DNA of 64,000 nt from Anaspis maculata. Lineage: Eukaryota > Arthropoda > Insecta > Coleoptera > Scraptiidae. The position numbers were made by a program, and so were the translations under genes. The DNA is taken from assembly GCA_949128115.1 (NCBI GenBank), contig OX421965.1:34343681-34407680 (forward strand), written 5' to 3'. Below are positions 43,047 to 54,225 of this stretch, piece by piece; position 1 is the stretch's first letter; every line of letters begins with the position of its first letter. The notes under the pieces are model-generated. The model did no database searches and was not told the origin of the DNA. It saw only the letters and a program-made list of their open reading frames with translations.

Positions 43047-44508
43047 TTAGTGCAAGCGGTACACACCTAAAAACACATCGATACTGCATTTTGGAGTGCA
43101 GTAACGAGATTTGGTATGGGCATAATTTATACCAAGACAAGCGATTTGACCCGCAGCACTCGATATTTTGTCCCTTAGGGGGCCAATGGGGGCCCTCCAA
43201 ATTTTCAAGATGCAAGAACTTCCACATGACGATCATTGAGTATCGTCATGTATGTCATAAGTGAAGCTTACGGGTCTATTGAAAATATTTTCATCAATTG
43301 TCGTTGTGTCCGATTCATTCTTCACACTTGAAAAAAAAATTCTTTGGCAGAGGTCAAAAAAACAGTTTTTATTTTTTCTTCTATGCAAGGAGAAGATAAA
43401 TCCATATGTTCTGTTGCGTTCCCAACTAAATCGCATTCCCTAAAACTAATTATAAAGAAATTTTTCTTGTAATGGTATTTTTCAAAGAAGTGGTGACCTC
43501 TTCTCCAAGAGCATTTCTTTCTATGTCCCCACTGGATATCACTGGTAATTTTTGCAGGAATGGAGACCTCGAACTCTTTTCCTGGCAGTTGCGAAGCAAC
43601 ATGACTCTAAAAAGCCCAAGGGTGCCCAAAAATTTTTTTTTTCTGCTGGGCCGTCCAACTTCCGATATTTTGATTTTATAGTAGGAGAAACGCGGACCAG
43701 TATTCAATCCAGGCTGCAGGCGCAGGCGATTTGGTTTCAACAGAAAATATTCTTCAATGCCGTGTTTTATTGCAGTACAACCAAACGCAGAGTCGTTAGG
43801 TGTAAGTAGGTATATTTTCCGGTAGATTTTATTCGCCTAGACTAGATCTTATTTATTTGCGCGTCTCCCCTACTACAAAATCAACATGCCAAAAATTTGA
43901 CGGCCCAGCAGAAAAAAAAAGTTTTAGGGCTCTCTTGTGTGTTTTGAAGCCATGTTGCATAGAAATTACTAAGAAAAGAGTTCAAGCTTCTCATATCTGC
44001 GAAAATTGACAGTCTTATCCACTTGGAACATTGAAGAAAATGCTGTTGAAAAAGGTGTACTGAAGAGGTCACCTCTTCTTGGGAAAATGATATTGCGAAA
44101 AAATTGTCTTCATATTTGGGTTTACGGAACGCGATTTAGTTGGGAACGTAACAAAACATATGAATTTATCGTTTCCTTGCACAGCAGAAAAAATAAAAAC
44201 AGTTTTTTTGACCTCTGCGAAAGATTTTTTTTTTCAAATGTGAAGAATGAATCGGACACGATGACATTTGATGTAAACATTCTCAATAAACCCATAAGCT
44301 TCACTTATGACATACATGACGATACTCAATGATCATTTTGTGAAAGTTCTTGTATCTTGAAAATTTGGAGGGCCCCCATTGGCCCCCTAAGGGACGAAAT
44401 ATCGAGTGCTGCGGGTCAAATCGCTTGTCTTGGTATAAAGTACGCCCATGCAAAATCTCGTTACTGCACTCCAAAATGCGGTATGCTTTTGCGTACCGCT
44501 CCCACTAA
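43047..44508. mobile_element. 1.46-kb palindromic element, P4
   Basis: Inverted arms of about 650 bp with ends TTAGTGCAAGCGGTAC and GTACCGCTCCCACTAA. Arm landmarks are GTCATGTATGTCATAAGTGA, GGGGGCCAATGGGGGCCCTC and TTGACCCGCAGCACTCGATA and their inverses. The loop of about 155 bp (43700-43855) is unpaired. Arms differ by scattered substitutions, for example CGTACC against GGTACA at the ends. No coding domain; the open frames in the arms are mirror images of each other. No target duplication seen. Confidence 0.85.
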
Positions 44509-44576
44509 TATTTTAGTGATAGGTACTCACTAAGCTTTGGCTATGATGCTTGTGCATGCAAGAACCTTGTTGCGTT

Positions 44577-45135
44577 TATTAACCTTTTCCTGAATACCGT
44601 GAAAATCGTATTCCGTGTCATCACTCGCTCCCCTCAACTTGAATTGACGTTTTCAATGTTTTGTTCTTGCACATGTGTCATTGGGTTTTTACCGTCCAAG
44701 CAGGTTGTACGGTACTTTTGTTGGGGTGTCATGTTAATTGATTTTGCTTTGTTTGTTATGAGATGATTTGATGTCACCTGTCAGGGAAGGGGCCGGGTCA
44801 GCCATAGCGGATATGTTTAATTGGTTGCAGCTTAGTCGCTTGCGACTCGCGCAACGAGGCACATGTGAGCTTTTGTGGGTTAGGTTCTTATGCAGGGTTC
44901 TCGGACACGGGATACGCAAACTCCTAACACCACCAATTTTAATTCTTTTGTAGTTGTATTGTAGTGTTTTGTTTAGTATGCCCTGTCTACTAATGTGTTT
45001 CGGTTTGGTGTTTCTAGTATCTCTGTGAGTTCACTAATCTCGCTTGTTTTTGCTTGTTATTAATACCGAAAAGATAAGTGAGTTTATGTCATCAGTTTTC
45101 TATTTTGCTTTGTTCCTCCTTGTCAGAAGCACCAT
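44577..45135 (+). repeat. dispersed repeat family R1, copy 2
   Basis: Same orientation and order of landmarks as 575-1235: ACCGTCCAAGCAGG, GTTGTACGGTAC, CTTAGTCGCTTGCGACTCGC and GTGGGTTAGGTTCTTATGCA. It is more similar to copy 1 than either is to the inverted copy at 56440-57155. Confidence 0.65.
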
Positions 45136-45594
45136 GACCAACTCGGACGTTCTGTTCCAGTCGGTTGAATAGAAATTTCAACTCGAGAGTCGTACTTTCC
45201 TTGTTTCGGGCTTTGGCTTTATTTCCCGATAAGGTCAATAAACCTTTCCAATTTCACCGTAGCTGTTACGGCCTAATTGTCAACTCAGCAGTGATTTAGT
45301 CGGTTTTTTTCGGTCCACTCTTCCAACTGCAGTTGATTAGTTTTTTACTGAGCCCGTGCTGTAAGATTCCTGTATTTGGGAAGAAGCTTCAGAATCCAAC
45401 GGAAACGTTGGAAATACTCGATTCTAACATGAATTCAAATATGAACCAGTTTTATCTTCTCCGCTAGTGGGCTACGAGACCGCAACGGCCTATTCGGTAT
45501 GTACATAACTTTCCACTTCAACACTGGCTGCCACGTCTGACAATTTCATTTTGAACCTGTCGACTCTGAATCGGACATGTGCTGCCGATAAACT

Positions 45595-45715
45595 CCAACA
45601 GATGAAGTTGAAATACTTCATTAAAAAAAAAGCACTCAGTGGAAGAACCCGGCGAAGAAACCCTGGAGTATTGCCCAAAGAAGAGGACCCTCAAATATGT
45701 TGTGACTGGTGACAT
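45595..45715 (+). repeat. R1 family fragment with coding-like frame
   Basis: Matches 56540-56640 in the same orientation. Read on the plus strand, both give KH..EE...ET.EY..KK.TL, and most nucleotide differences fall where they preserve or conservatively change that reading. This hints that the family once coded a protein on this strand, opposite to the orientation of copies 1 and 2. Confidence 0.5.
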
Positions 45716-46899
45716 AAACTCTAAAGGTATTCTTTACTATTGAGGCTTTGTGCGATGCGTGAGCTCGAAAAACAGACACCCTGTACACGTGAGTGCACAT
45801 CACCGCCTCTCAACGCAAAATTGAACTCGTAACTCCTGTGGCGCCAGTCATCATATCTTCTTTATTTCGAAGATTAGCGCGAGTGGAAAAGTCGAAAGCC
45901 CGACTGGAGGAGTGCTCGGGATTAATTAGACCTGCCTGCAGTTCTTCCCGGGCGCGCTTCGGGATGAGCGGGATCGATTCATTACGTGCGAATAAAATGA
46001 AAACGCGCGGTCGAGATCACCGCGACGGGCGAGCAGTCCTTTCCATTGGGGCGGCAGTGGGTGGCTGTGCTGGTGCGGTGTGGCGACACATTTTTCATCA
46101 TCTCGTAATGTGTTACTGGAGAGGTTATTGTGGATGATAGATGAAGGCGTATGCGTTTAAATTCCAGAAACGTTTTAAAGGGATTGTGCATCACTAAATG
46201 GAACTAAAAGAGTTGGCTTTCTTATCCGCGAGAGCCAGTGGTGTGGAGGAGTTGACGTGGAAAGCTCTCTGCTCTCTCTGGCGCACTCCGTACGGGAAAT
46301 TTATTAAATATCAAACGAAATTATTAACAACCTGTTGCGGAGGTTGACAGCGGTATGAACGCTGATTAGCCATGATTGGCAGGATGAACAATATGCCTGT
46401 ATTCCCATTATAAGCTGGCATGCACTTTGATTCATCATCATCAGCATAGCCACCAGGTGCGCATGGGATCCATTGATTCTTTTATTATTCATATCAATAA
46501 TTTTTAGTGACTGTTATGGCGAGGATTACCTTCGTATAAATATACTATTAACGTGCACATTGTAATGTAACCCTTTTTTCAACGATTTTGACTGTGATCG
46601 TCGTTGGCCCCCCTCTTTCCTACGGACCCTACGTCTCAAGCTCTTTGTTCTAGACGAGAACGCAGATTATGGGAAGTTGCTGTGAATCCAATGAAACACG
46701 GATAAATGGAATAACAAATTGGATTTTATCAATTTTATTCCACTTGCCAGCAAAGTTCAAATAAACTTGTCTCTTTTCTCAAAACACTGGATACAAAGAG
46801 GCTGACACAATGACAAAATGACACACAAACAAAACAAGAAAAATCAAGAAAATCAATGCAAGAATAATACAACAAAACACGAAAGTGAACTGATAAAAT
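45716..46899. other. no gene seen
   Basis: Includes a locally GC-rich segment (45880-46090) with an open frame of 114 codons (45793-46137) that shows no domain. No repeats were found. Confidence 0.35.
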
Positions 46900-47045
46900 A
46901 CAACAAAAATAATGAAACATGTCCAAATGTCGGTAAAAGATGAAGCAAGAGTGATGGATTCAAAAATAGACACCCAGGGGAAGAACTTGCCAGAGAAATC
47001 CCTGTGTAGTGTGTATAGTGTGGTGTCTCCTCGACAAAATTACGA
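46900..47045 (+). repeat. R1 family fragment
   Basis: Matches 56500-56600 through a GTCGGTAAA...GATG-A-G-GAGTGA...CAGGGGAAGAACT block. Same orientation as the 45595 fragment. More decayed. Confidence 0.5.
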
Positions 47046-47449
47046 AAGAGCTTGTGCAAAGATCGTCAACATTTTTGTTAAAGTTCATTGGATCTTCTAG
47101 GCGATGCCAAGTTTCGCTCCGCTTGTTCCGCTTTGCTTCGCCATGCAATATTAATTTATGCTTTGCATTTCAATTTACGCCACTCCATCACAAACTCACA
47201 CGTACAAAAATGAAGAACATTAGTAGACAATATACAAAAAATACTACTATCAACCAGATTGTTTACTATCATCAACTAAGGTATGTTGCGTTCCCAAGGT
47301 ATATGAGACGCTGAAACAAAATCCCTAAACCCAGGAGATAAGTTTGTCTCGCTAGAGTTGCAACATACTCTACAATCATCAGTCTAGTAAACAAGATTTG
47401 TGCAGTTGCCTCCCTTCTACATTTAGTACTCAAAAATACCCAAAATACT

Positions 47450-47765
47450 TGGACAGGACTTAAAATCAGGGCAGATAATTTGGGGGCTTCTGATCTAATT
47501 AGGAAGACTGGAAATAATGACAGTTGGTTTGAGAGTTTCTAAGCGAATGAGAAAAATTTGAAATAATGGCAGATGATTTGAGAGTTTCTGAATAAATTCG
47601 AGAGACTTGAATTAACAGCAGACCAATTGAGAGTTTCTGAATAAATTAGAGAAATTGAATTAATGGCAGATCATTCGAAAGTTTCTGAGCGAATGAGGAA
47701 GACTGAAATGATCACAAATAGTTTGGGAGTTCTAAACAAATTTAGGAGACTCCAAAGTGACAAGG
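47450..47765. repeat. tandem array, ~49-bp unit, about 6 copies
   Basis: The landmark TTTGAGAGTTTCT recurs at about 47483, 47531, 47580, 47629, 47677 and 47725, each 48-49 bp apart, followed by AATGA/AATTAGA and GGCAGAT words. Copies diverge by 10-25 percent by eye. Confidence 0.8.
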
Positions 47766-50763
47766 GGTTTGAAGTTGATTTGGTCTTGAAGTATTTTGTG
47801 GTACTAAATTCCGAGCAACAACAATGGTATGTCACCTGATATAATTGATCGGATCACTGTCCTCGCCATTCCTGGTTTCGGTCCCGCCCTTCTCCAGCAA
47901 TTTGTTAGGACCCCGCAGAATAAATAGATACATTCACGCTGGACGAAAGAGATGATGTCCCTTGGGTTCGACTCTTGCATACATATACGTATAAAAATAT
48001 GAAAAGGTTATTTGGTGACGCAATATCCAACAAGACTTCCATTCTCGCTAGCCCAATCTCCAATTAGCATAAGCAGAACGAAAAACGTCCTGCGGTTCCG
48101 TTTTAAACTAAAAAGCATGAGAGATAAACGGATGGCAATAAATACAGCAATCGGATCCAAAATAATACCAGCAAAGCGGTGCCAGTAAAATAAAAAAGCC
48201 CAAATTACAGATAATTATCAACACTTTACTGTAATGGGACTAATGGGTAGCTTAAAATGATAAAAAAAGGGAAGTTATAATTTGGAACAAATTAGTCTTG
48301 GGTTAGGAATGCGAAGAATATCGATTTTGCTGCCTGGTGTAGGGAGTGACACCGTACACCAGCATATGAGCTTGGCGGTCAGAGGAGATTTCAGCAGAGG
48401 GGATGGAATGGAAGGAATGGCCCAAGAGAAGAACTCGGGGGTGGAAGCGACTCGCGTCGTAGCAGTCGACAACGGCAGATGTGCGTGAGGAAAAGAAAAT
48501 TAATATTTTTCGATAAGGATAAATTAAGAAGGGTACTAAAAACACTGGTCATGATTGTAGTGGATCAGTGACGAGAGAGAAAAACATAAAGGCAAGTCTG
48601 ATTTCCATTGTAATCAAATGATAGTTGTTCAAATGGGGTTTGGAGTAATTATTTTGTTTCTAAAGTGATAGTAGGTTTTGTCCTTGATATTTCGAACAGC
48701 CATAGTACAATTCAAGCCGATTTCAATTCCTTGTGGTTGCTTGGAGCTTTTAAATGCGGCCCCTCGTTTTCTGCTCTCTACCTTTAAGACGCCAGAAAAT
48801 GGTGAAAGCTTCAGTAACCCTTTGGGAAGATCTCGTTTCCTGCAGGCTGATTTTCAGGTCAGCTCTGCTGAAAATCCAGCGCTCCCAACATTCATTTGAA
48901 TTGAATCTGGACGACAATCTCTCACGCGACATCTTCCCCCACAGAATACGATATTTAACCCTTTTCGCACGACAAGGAGTTTATAAGCATAAAGTTGAGT
49001 TTCCCAAAGAGAACCCCTCGAGCAATGCCTAGAAGATTCAGTGTCGCTTCCAAAACACTCCAAGACAGAAAGAAATATAACATAATTTTTGCATTCTGCT
49101 TAATTGGAGGCTCATCGCAATAAACTGTACACCTGATTCTAGGTTGCTTTGCGTGAAGTTGAAACTCAACGTGAAGAAGAGCTGCTGTATAAGTCTGTGA
49201 GTTATAAACTACAGCACCAGCCAAATATAAAATTTATGGAATGTCAACACTCAACTTTTATGTGAATTATTCGATCGATAATTGAAATTATGGCTATAAA
49301 TTCGAAACACCAAGACAATACTTAGTGAACACGAATCGCTCTCTAAGTACAGTTGAATAATCGAAATTTCTCTCCGTACAAAATGAAAAATGAGCAAGAA
49401 GAAAGAAAGGGTTGAAATTGAAACTCGACGAAGCAATAATAAATTATGCCGAGAATTAGACTCAAGTGCATTAGAAAAAGGGTTCAACAGTAGTTCTGAA
49501 AATTGGGAAGATGCAAAACGGAATTAACTTGGAAGGGTTGAACTAATCAGTCGCAGGGTTTTCGCACGTAATTAGGGTGTACTGTTCTTTCAAGAACCGA
49601 ATGTAAACTTAACCAATTCCTACGGCTGTCGCTAGCTAACGTCAGTACCTCTGGAAATTATGTGCTAAATAATTGAGCTGAACTTCATTAAATTGGCGAT
49701 GATTGATTAATCCGTAATGAATATCAGGTGTGGTGTCAAATGACTTTGTTTATTTCTCAATAGTATTCAATTCATCCTCTTTCATGGAACTGAGGTTACT
49801 CGAATGACAGGGTTACGATAGTATTACTGAGGTATCAGCACGACGGAAAATTGAGGTAGGTGGAGAATTGATTCACATGACTTAGGTAAAGGTAATTAGG
49901 ATTACGGCAACGAAAAACACAACGTAGGGTCAAATTAAAGGTATCACAGCTAATCAATTTAATTTAGGGAAAGCAAGTTTCTTACAGTACTAACAATCCC
50001 AAAAACATGAGAGCACCTCCGTCTTGTGAAAATACCGCAAATTCAAACAAAATTGTAACCAGAAAACCGTGTACAAAGCTGAGAATATCTAGGAAATAAA
50101 TAAATATAACAATAAATAAAACAGACTTGCCTTATTATTACACACATTACAGGCACATTAACACCGTGGATTTCTACGACGGACATGCATCATCATCCAA
50201 AGTTCGGTTCGATTCTCTCGCATTTGCACCCAGACCCTATAGCTCATTCCGGCAGTTTTTGTACCTTTCGCAGGTACAAAATCCCAGATGTATTTTATTT
50301 GTGTGTATTGGGAGAAGCGACAAATTTTTAGCTTTCTTAATAATAATCATGAAAAAGTCCGTTCCCCCACAACATATTCAACCATGTCATTTTTACATCT
50401 CTTCAAGTCTCTATTTCTTGTTGGAAGTTGGGTTAGTAAATAAATGCTTCACCGTGAGTATAAATATAGGGTTCCAGTCATCCTAGGTATCTTTCAAATA
50501 ATCCAGACTATTAGATCAGTTTCTTTTGACATTGCTCCATACTGCTCGATCATTTATCCGCAGTTTTTGAATATTGATTGAAAAAACATTGAAGAAAAGT
50601 CCGGAACAGTCCAGCAGCTCCTTCGCAGTGGACTTTGCAAGCTTTCAAACGGATCCTCCACCAATTATGCAGATTTTTGACTTGTGTCTAATCCCCGGGC
50701 CCGGGTCAATGTCTCTAGACAATATCGTTATATGACTCGCTGCATGCTACACCAGTTTACTAC
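47766..50763. other. no gene seen
   Basis: A 3-kb stretch without recognised domains or repeats. Open frames up to 119 codons (50127-50486) are unassigned. Confidence 0.35.
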
Positions 50764-50800
50764 AGCCTGCGTTGAAAAGGTTGAGTCGACAACGCAGGCT
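50764..50800. repeat. perfect 11-bp-stem hairpin
   Basis: AGCCTGCGTTG at 50764-50774 and its exact reverse complement at 50790-50800, with a 15-nt loop. It stands alone in non-repetitive sequence. Function unknown. Confidence 0.65.
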
Positions 50801-51058
50801 TATATTAATTGCAGTTACGTTAAATACGTGCAGAGCCAATCATGTTACCTTAACTTGTAGCTTAACGGCTGAAAACACTTCACGTAAAATAACCTCACCA
50901 CCAACCACCAGCTAGTATGAAGACAAGTTAAATTCGATTAGTGTCTGTCCGCAACTTTATGCCAGTACCTAGGTATATGCAAAGCTGCAACTCAGAGGCG
51001 CCTTTGGCCGCACTATATTAGGAGTGACAGAAGTGTCCGCAGGCGAGTGAACACTCGT

Positions 51059-51144
51059 GTTATCCTTTGCCCTGTTAAAATGCAAATCCCCTTTAACCGC
51101 TACAGCCCGTTAATTTTTCCACTTTATATTCGAAATTATGCAAC
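51059..51144 (+). repeat. shared multi-block element, copy A (40-bp identical core)
   Basis: The 40 bases 51105-51144, starting GCCCGTTAATTTTTCC, are identical to 63681-63720. Upstream, TTATCCTTTGC and AATGCAAATCCC also recur in the same order at slightly different spacing. ATGCAAAT is the octamer bound by POU-domain factors. Flanks on both sides differ. The pattern of conserved blocks with variable spacers could be a regulatory duplication or a degraded repeat. Confidence 0.6.
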
Positions 51145-52104
51145 GACGCTGGTGGTGGTGGTCGTAAATAAACAAAACTCCATAAAATCAAGCCTCCGAT
51201 GTCGAAAGGGGGCGGCACGGTTCCGGTATGCTCGCACAATATTGAAAATGATATTTACAACCGGCGCAAGGTGAATTATATCGGGCCGAAACAAAAGTCT
51301 CGCTTGCATTTCACGGAATACGCTGGCCTAAAACAATAGTGCCGTGCCATACCATAAACATGCCGGGGATTACCCCGGTAATTGGCCGCAAAAATTCGGT
51401 CCAATAAACTAAGGCATGCCGGGCGGTGCGGCGGTGTGAATAATCAAATCTGTAATCTGGCGAGCATTGTGGAGTTTTCGCGATAATCAAGTGCACAAAT
51501 AGAGCTTGAAAGTACTTGAATCGCCTTGGTGAGATTGGACGCATATCTTTTGTTCATTATCTGATTACCTATATGAACCGTGATTATTGAGATAAACTCT
51601 AGTTCAGTGTTTGATACCAAACTGAAATTTGATACAACTTCCACTTTTATGCATCCGGGCCATAAAAGCTTTTAAAATATGAAAAAATGGAGTAAAAAGT
51701 ATTTTGATCTGTCTTTGAGAAACTGAAAGTATCTTCACCTGATCTGACCAAATCAGAAGTTACTAAATTGACAAATATTACCAAAAGTAGGGACAAACTT
51801 TCTACGGCTCGATTTTTTAACGGCACAAGGCCCCCTTTTGCATAATTTTCTACAGGTTAGTCGTTCAAGTTACAGAAGACAAGCAAAGTGATATGATAAC
51901 CAGTGCATTTTTCAAACGACACTCATTGGACCAACTAATTGAAAAAATCTCTAAACATTTCTGATTGTCAGTACTGTCCAAAGGAAATAAGGAATAGAGC
52001 TGGCAAGCTTCTTTGGAATCCCCTGGTGGACTCTTGCAGAATTCAATACTTTTAATCACTTGAAAGTTTGACAGTACATCCATGAGGTTCCACCACCCTG
52101 TAAC
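51145..52104. other. no gene seen
   Basis: Follows copy A. 51145-51440 is GC-balanced and low in repeats, with a short GGGGATTACCCC hairpin-like word near 51365. The rest is AT-rich and unassigned. Confidence 0.35.
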
Positions 52105-52114
52105 AGAACCTATT

Positions 52115-52417
52115 TTAACTCAGTCGGTAGCACGGTGAGCTCGGCCCCGATTTTTAAGGCGAAGGTCCCGGGCTCAAATCCGCACTGGGCCAGGTGGACT
52201 TTTTCACGCGTTCCTTAGAACAGGAGCATCTACTATCGTGCGGTGATGCCTTGGGAAAAGGAATTGAACGAAGAACCAATCCAAACAAAACCCCACTGAT
52301 TAATCCCCCATTGTTTGAAAAATGTCTTTGTTGTCATCGTCATCATTGTTATCGTTCCTGAAAAAACCCTACCGAAAAATTTGCTGGTAACATAGTAGTT
52401 GATGCAGGGCAAAAAGA
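52115..52417 (+). mobile_element. tRNA-derived SINE-1, copy 2
   Basis: A 303-bp plus-strand copy. The head TTAACTCAGTCGGTAGCACG (A-box) and CGGGCTCAAATCCGC (B-box) form a tRNA-like region; the body is shared with 28276-28579 through GTGCGGTGATG, CACTGATTAATCCCC and GTTATCGTT; the 3' end is GATGCAGGGCAAAAAG. Flanks AGAACCTATT (52105-52114) and AGAGCCTATT (52418-52427) are a 10-bp target duplication with one mismatch. The age is probably moderate given the divergence between copies. Confidence 0.85.
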
Positions 52418-52629
52418 AGAGCCTATTGTGAACAATACTGTAGTGCAATTCTTTGAAGTCATGGTTGATATTCAATTAGCTATTTTTGACGTGACTTTTC
52501 TTTCTGATGCTGACCTCATTCACGCTCCACTCAAATACCTGACTATATACCTGAAAAAGTGAGCGTTGTATAGGTACTGATTTTCTGAAAGAGATAATCT
52601 TAAGCAAATCAGTGCGTCGACAAAATATT

Positions 52630-53445
52630 CAAACCAAAAATATCCCGCCAGAAATATCCTGGCAATGATATTCGATATAAAATCATCTCCGCGACATTAT
52701 ATTCCCAGGCCAAAAATATCCCCGTCAATAATATCTCACGCGAAAAATATTCCCGCCAATAATATCCCAGTAAAAAATATCGTTGCAACAAATTCTCCCA
52801 AGCCTACTAGTAGACCAGCCAAAAATTCCCCCACGACCAAATTTTTCAAGCCAGAAATATCCTCGCAAATAATATCTTTATTAAAAATTGGAAAAATTTT
52901 ATTAAAAAATCATCCCAAGGCAATTTTATAGTATACCGGCAGAAAATTTCCCTATAGCAAAGTTTCTTAGGCCAAAAAGTATCTCCGTGACAAATGGTCG
53001 TAGACTGAAATTATTCCCGTCAATAATATCCAAGTAAAAAATATCCTTGCGAAAAAATTCCCCAGGCCAATTTTATAGTATACCAGGCAAAAATTCCCTC
53101 ACAACTACATTTTTCAGACCAAAATTACCCCGTGACAAATTGTCCCATGTTAAAAATATTCCTGCCGATAATAGCCCCGTCAATAATATCCTAGTCAAAA
53201 AATGTCGGCTAGAAATTTTCCCAGGCCAATTTTATAAATCACCAGCCAAAAATTTCTCCACGACAAAATTCTCGGGCCAAAAATACTCCTGTGACAAGTT
53301 TTCCCGGGCTAAAAATATTTCCGCAATAATATCCCAGCCAAAAATATCCCTGTCAATATTACCTTAGACCAAAACTATCCCCGCAAATAATATTCCAGTG
53401 AAAAATAGCGAGAAATTATCCCAGGCCAATTTTATAGTAAATAGT
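52630..53445. repeat. degenerate minisatellite (AAAAATATCCC-type)
   Basis: Short words (CCAAAAATATCCC, GTCAATAATATCC, CCCGTGACAA) recur continuously. A higher-order unit is marked by CAGGCCAATTTTATAG at about 52915, 53060, 53219 and 53419, that is 145-200 bp apart. Open frames in it are low-complexity by-products. Confidence 0.75.
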
Positions 53446-53465
53446 AATAATATGTATAACTAAAG

Positions 53466-54225
53466 GACCTCTCTTTTCAGAACCACCCCTAGCATTTCGA
53501 AAAATGACTGAAAATTCAAAGTTGAATAACGACCAAAATAAACGGGGATTTTTTTTTGAATTTCTGACACGGTAAGTTCAAAGTGATGCTGATCCATTAT
53601 TTCTTGCGAACCAACCCCTAAAATCTGACGTTCACCCTCCACTGAATTATCAACTTCTGCTCTGCCCTATTAGAAATAAATTGTTTCTTGATAAGTTAAA
53701 ATAAGTTTCTACGACTGTAACATGTTATGTGTTGGAAAAAGTTGGTTCATATTGATGATCTCTTATGTCTACCCCTTACCCCAACACCCCCTATACCCTG
53801 ATAGTTTCTCCCAAATTGGCAGTGGAAGCACTCGTTGCACATTTTTTAGTTGAATGAGTTGAACTAATCATTTCTGGAAAAATTACCAGGGTATAGGTGT
53901 TATAAGGGTGAGGGTGGGCAGAGATGAGGAATGAATATGTATAATGTATTACCCTCTCCTAGATATGGTGCTAAATTGGAAGAAATTCATTTTAACTTAA
54001 CAAGAAACAATTTATTTCCAGTAGCGCAGAGCAGAAGTTCATAATCTATTGGAGGGTGAACGCCAGATTTTAGGGGTTGATACGCAAGAAATACTTGATC
54101 AGCAACACTTTGAACATACCGTGTCAGAAATTCAAAAAAATTCCCCGTTTATTTTGGTCGTTATTCAACTTTGAATTTTCAGTCATTTTTTGAAATGCTA
54201 GGGGTGGTTCTAAAAATAGGGGTCT
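53466..54225. mobile_element. 760-bp palindromic element, P5
   Basis: Inverted arms of about 300 bp: AGAACCACCCCTAGCATTTC at the left and its inverse near 54190. Both arms contain GACTGAAAATTCAAAGTTGA and TAGAAATAAATTGTTTCTTG words. The centre is near 53840. No coding domain or target duplication seen. Confidence 0.8.

Noticed and set aside
45793..46137. GC-rich 114-codon frame as an exon
   Set aside because: No recognisable domain, and the composition alone is not evidence; overlapping frames exist on the other strand.
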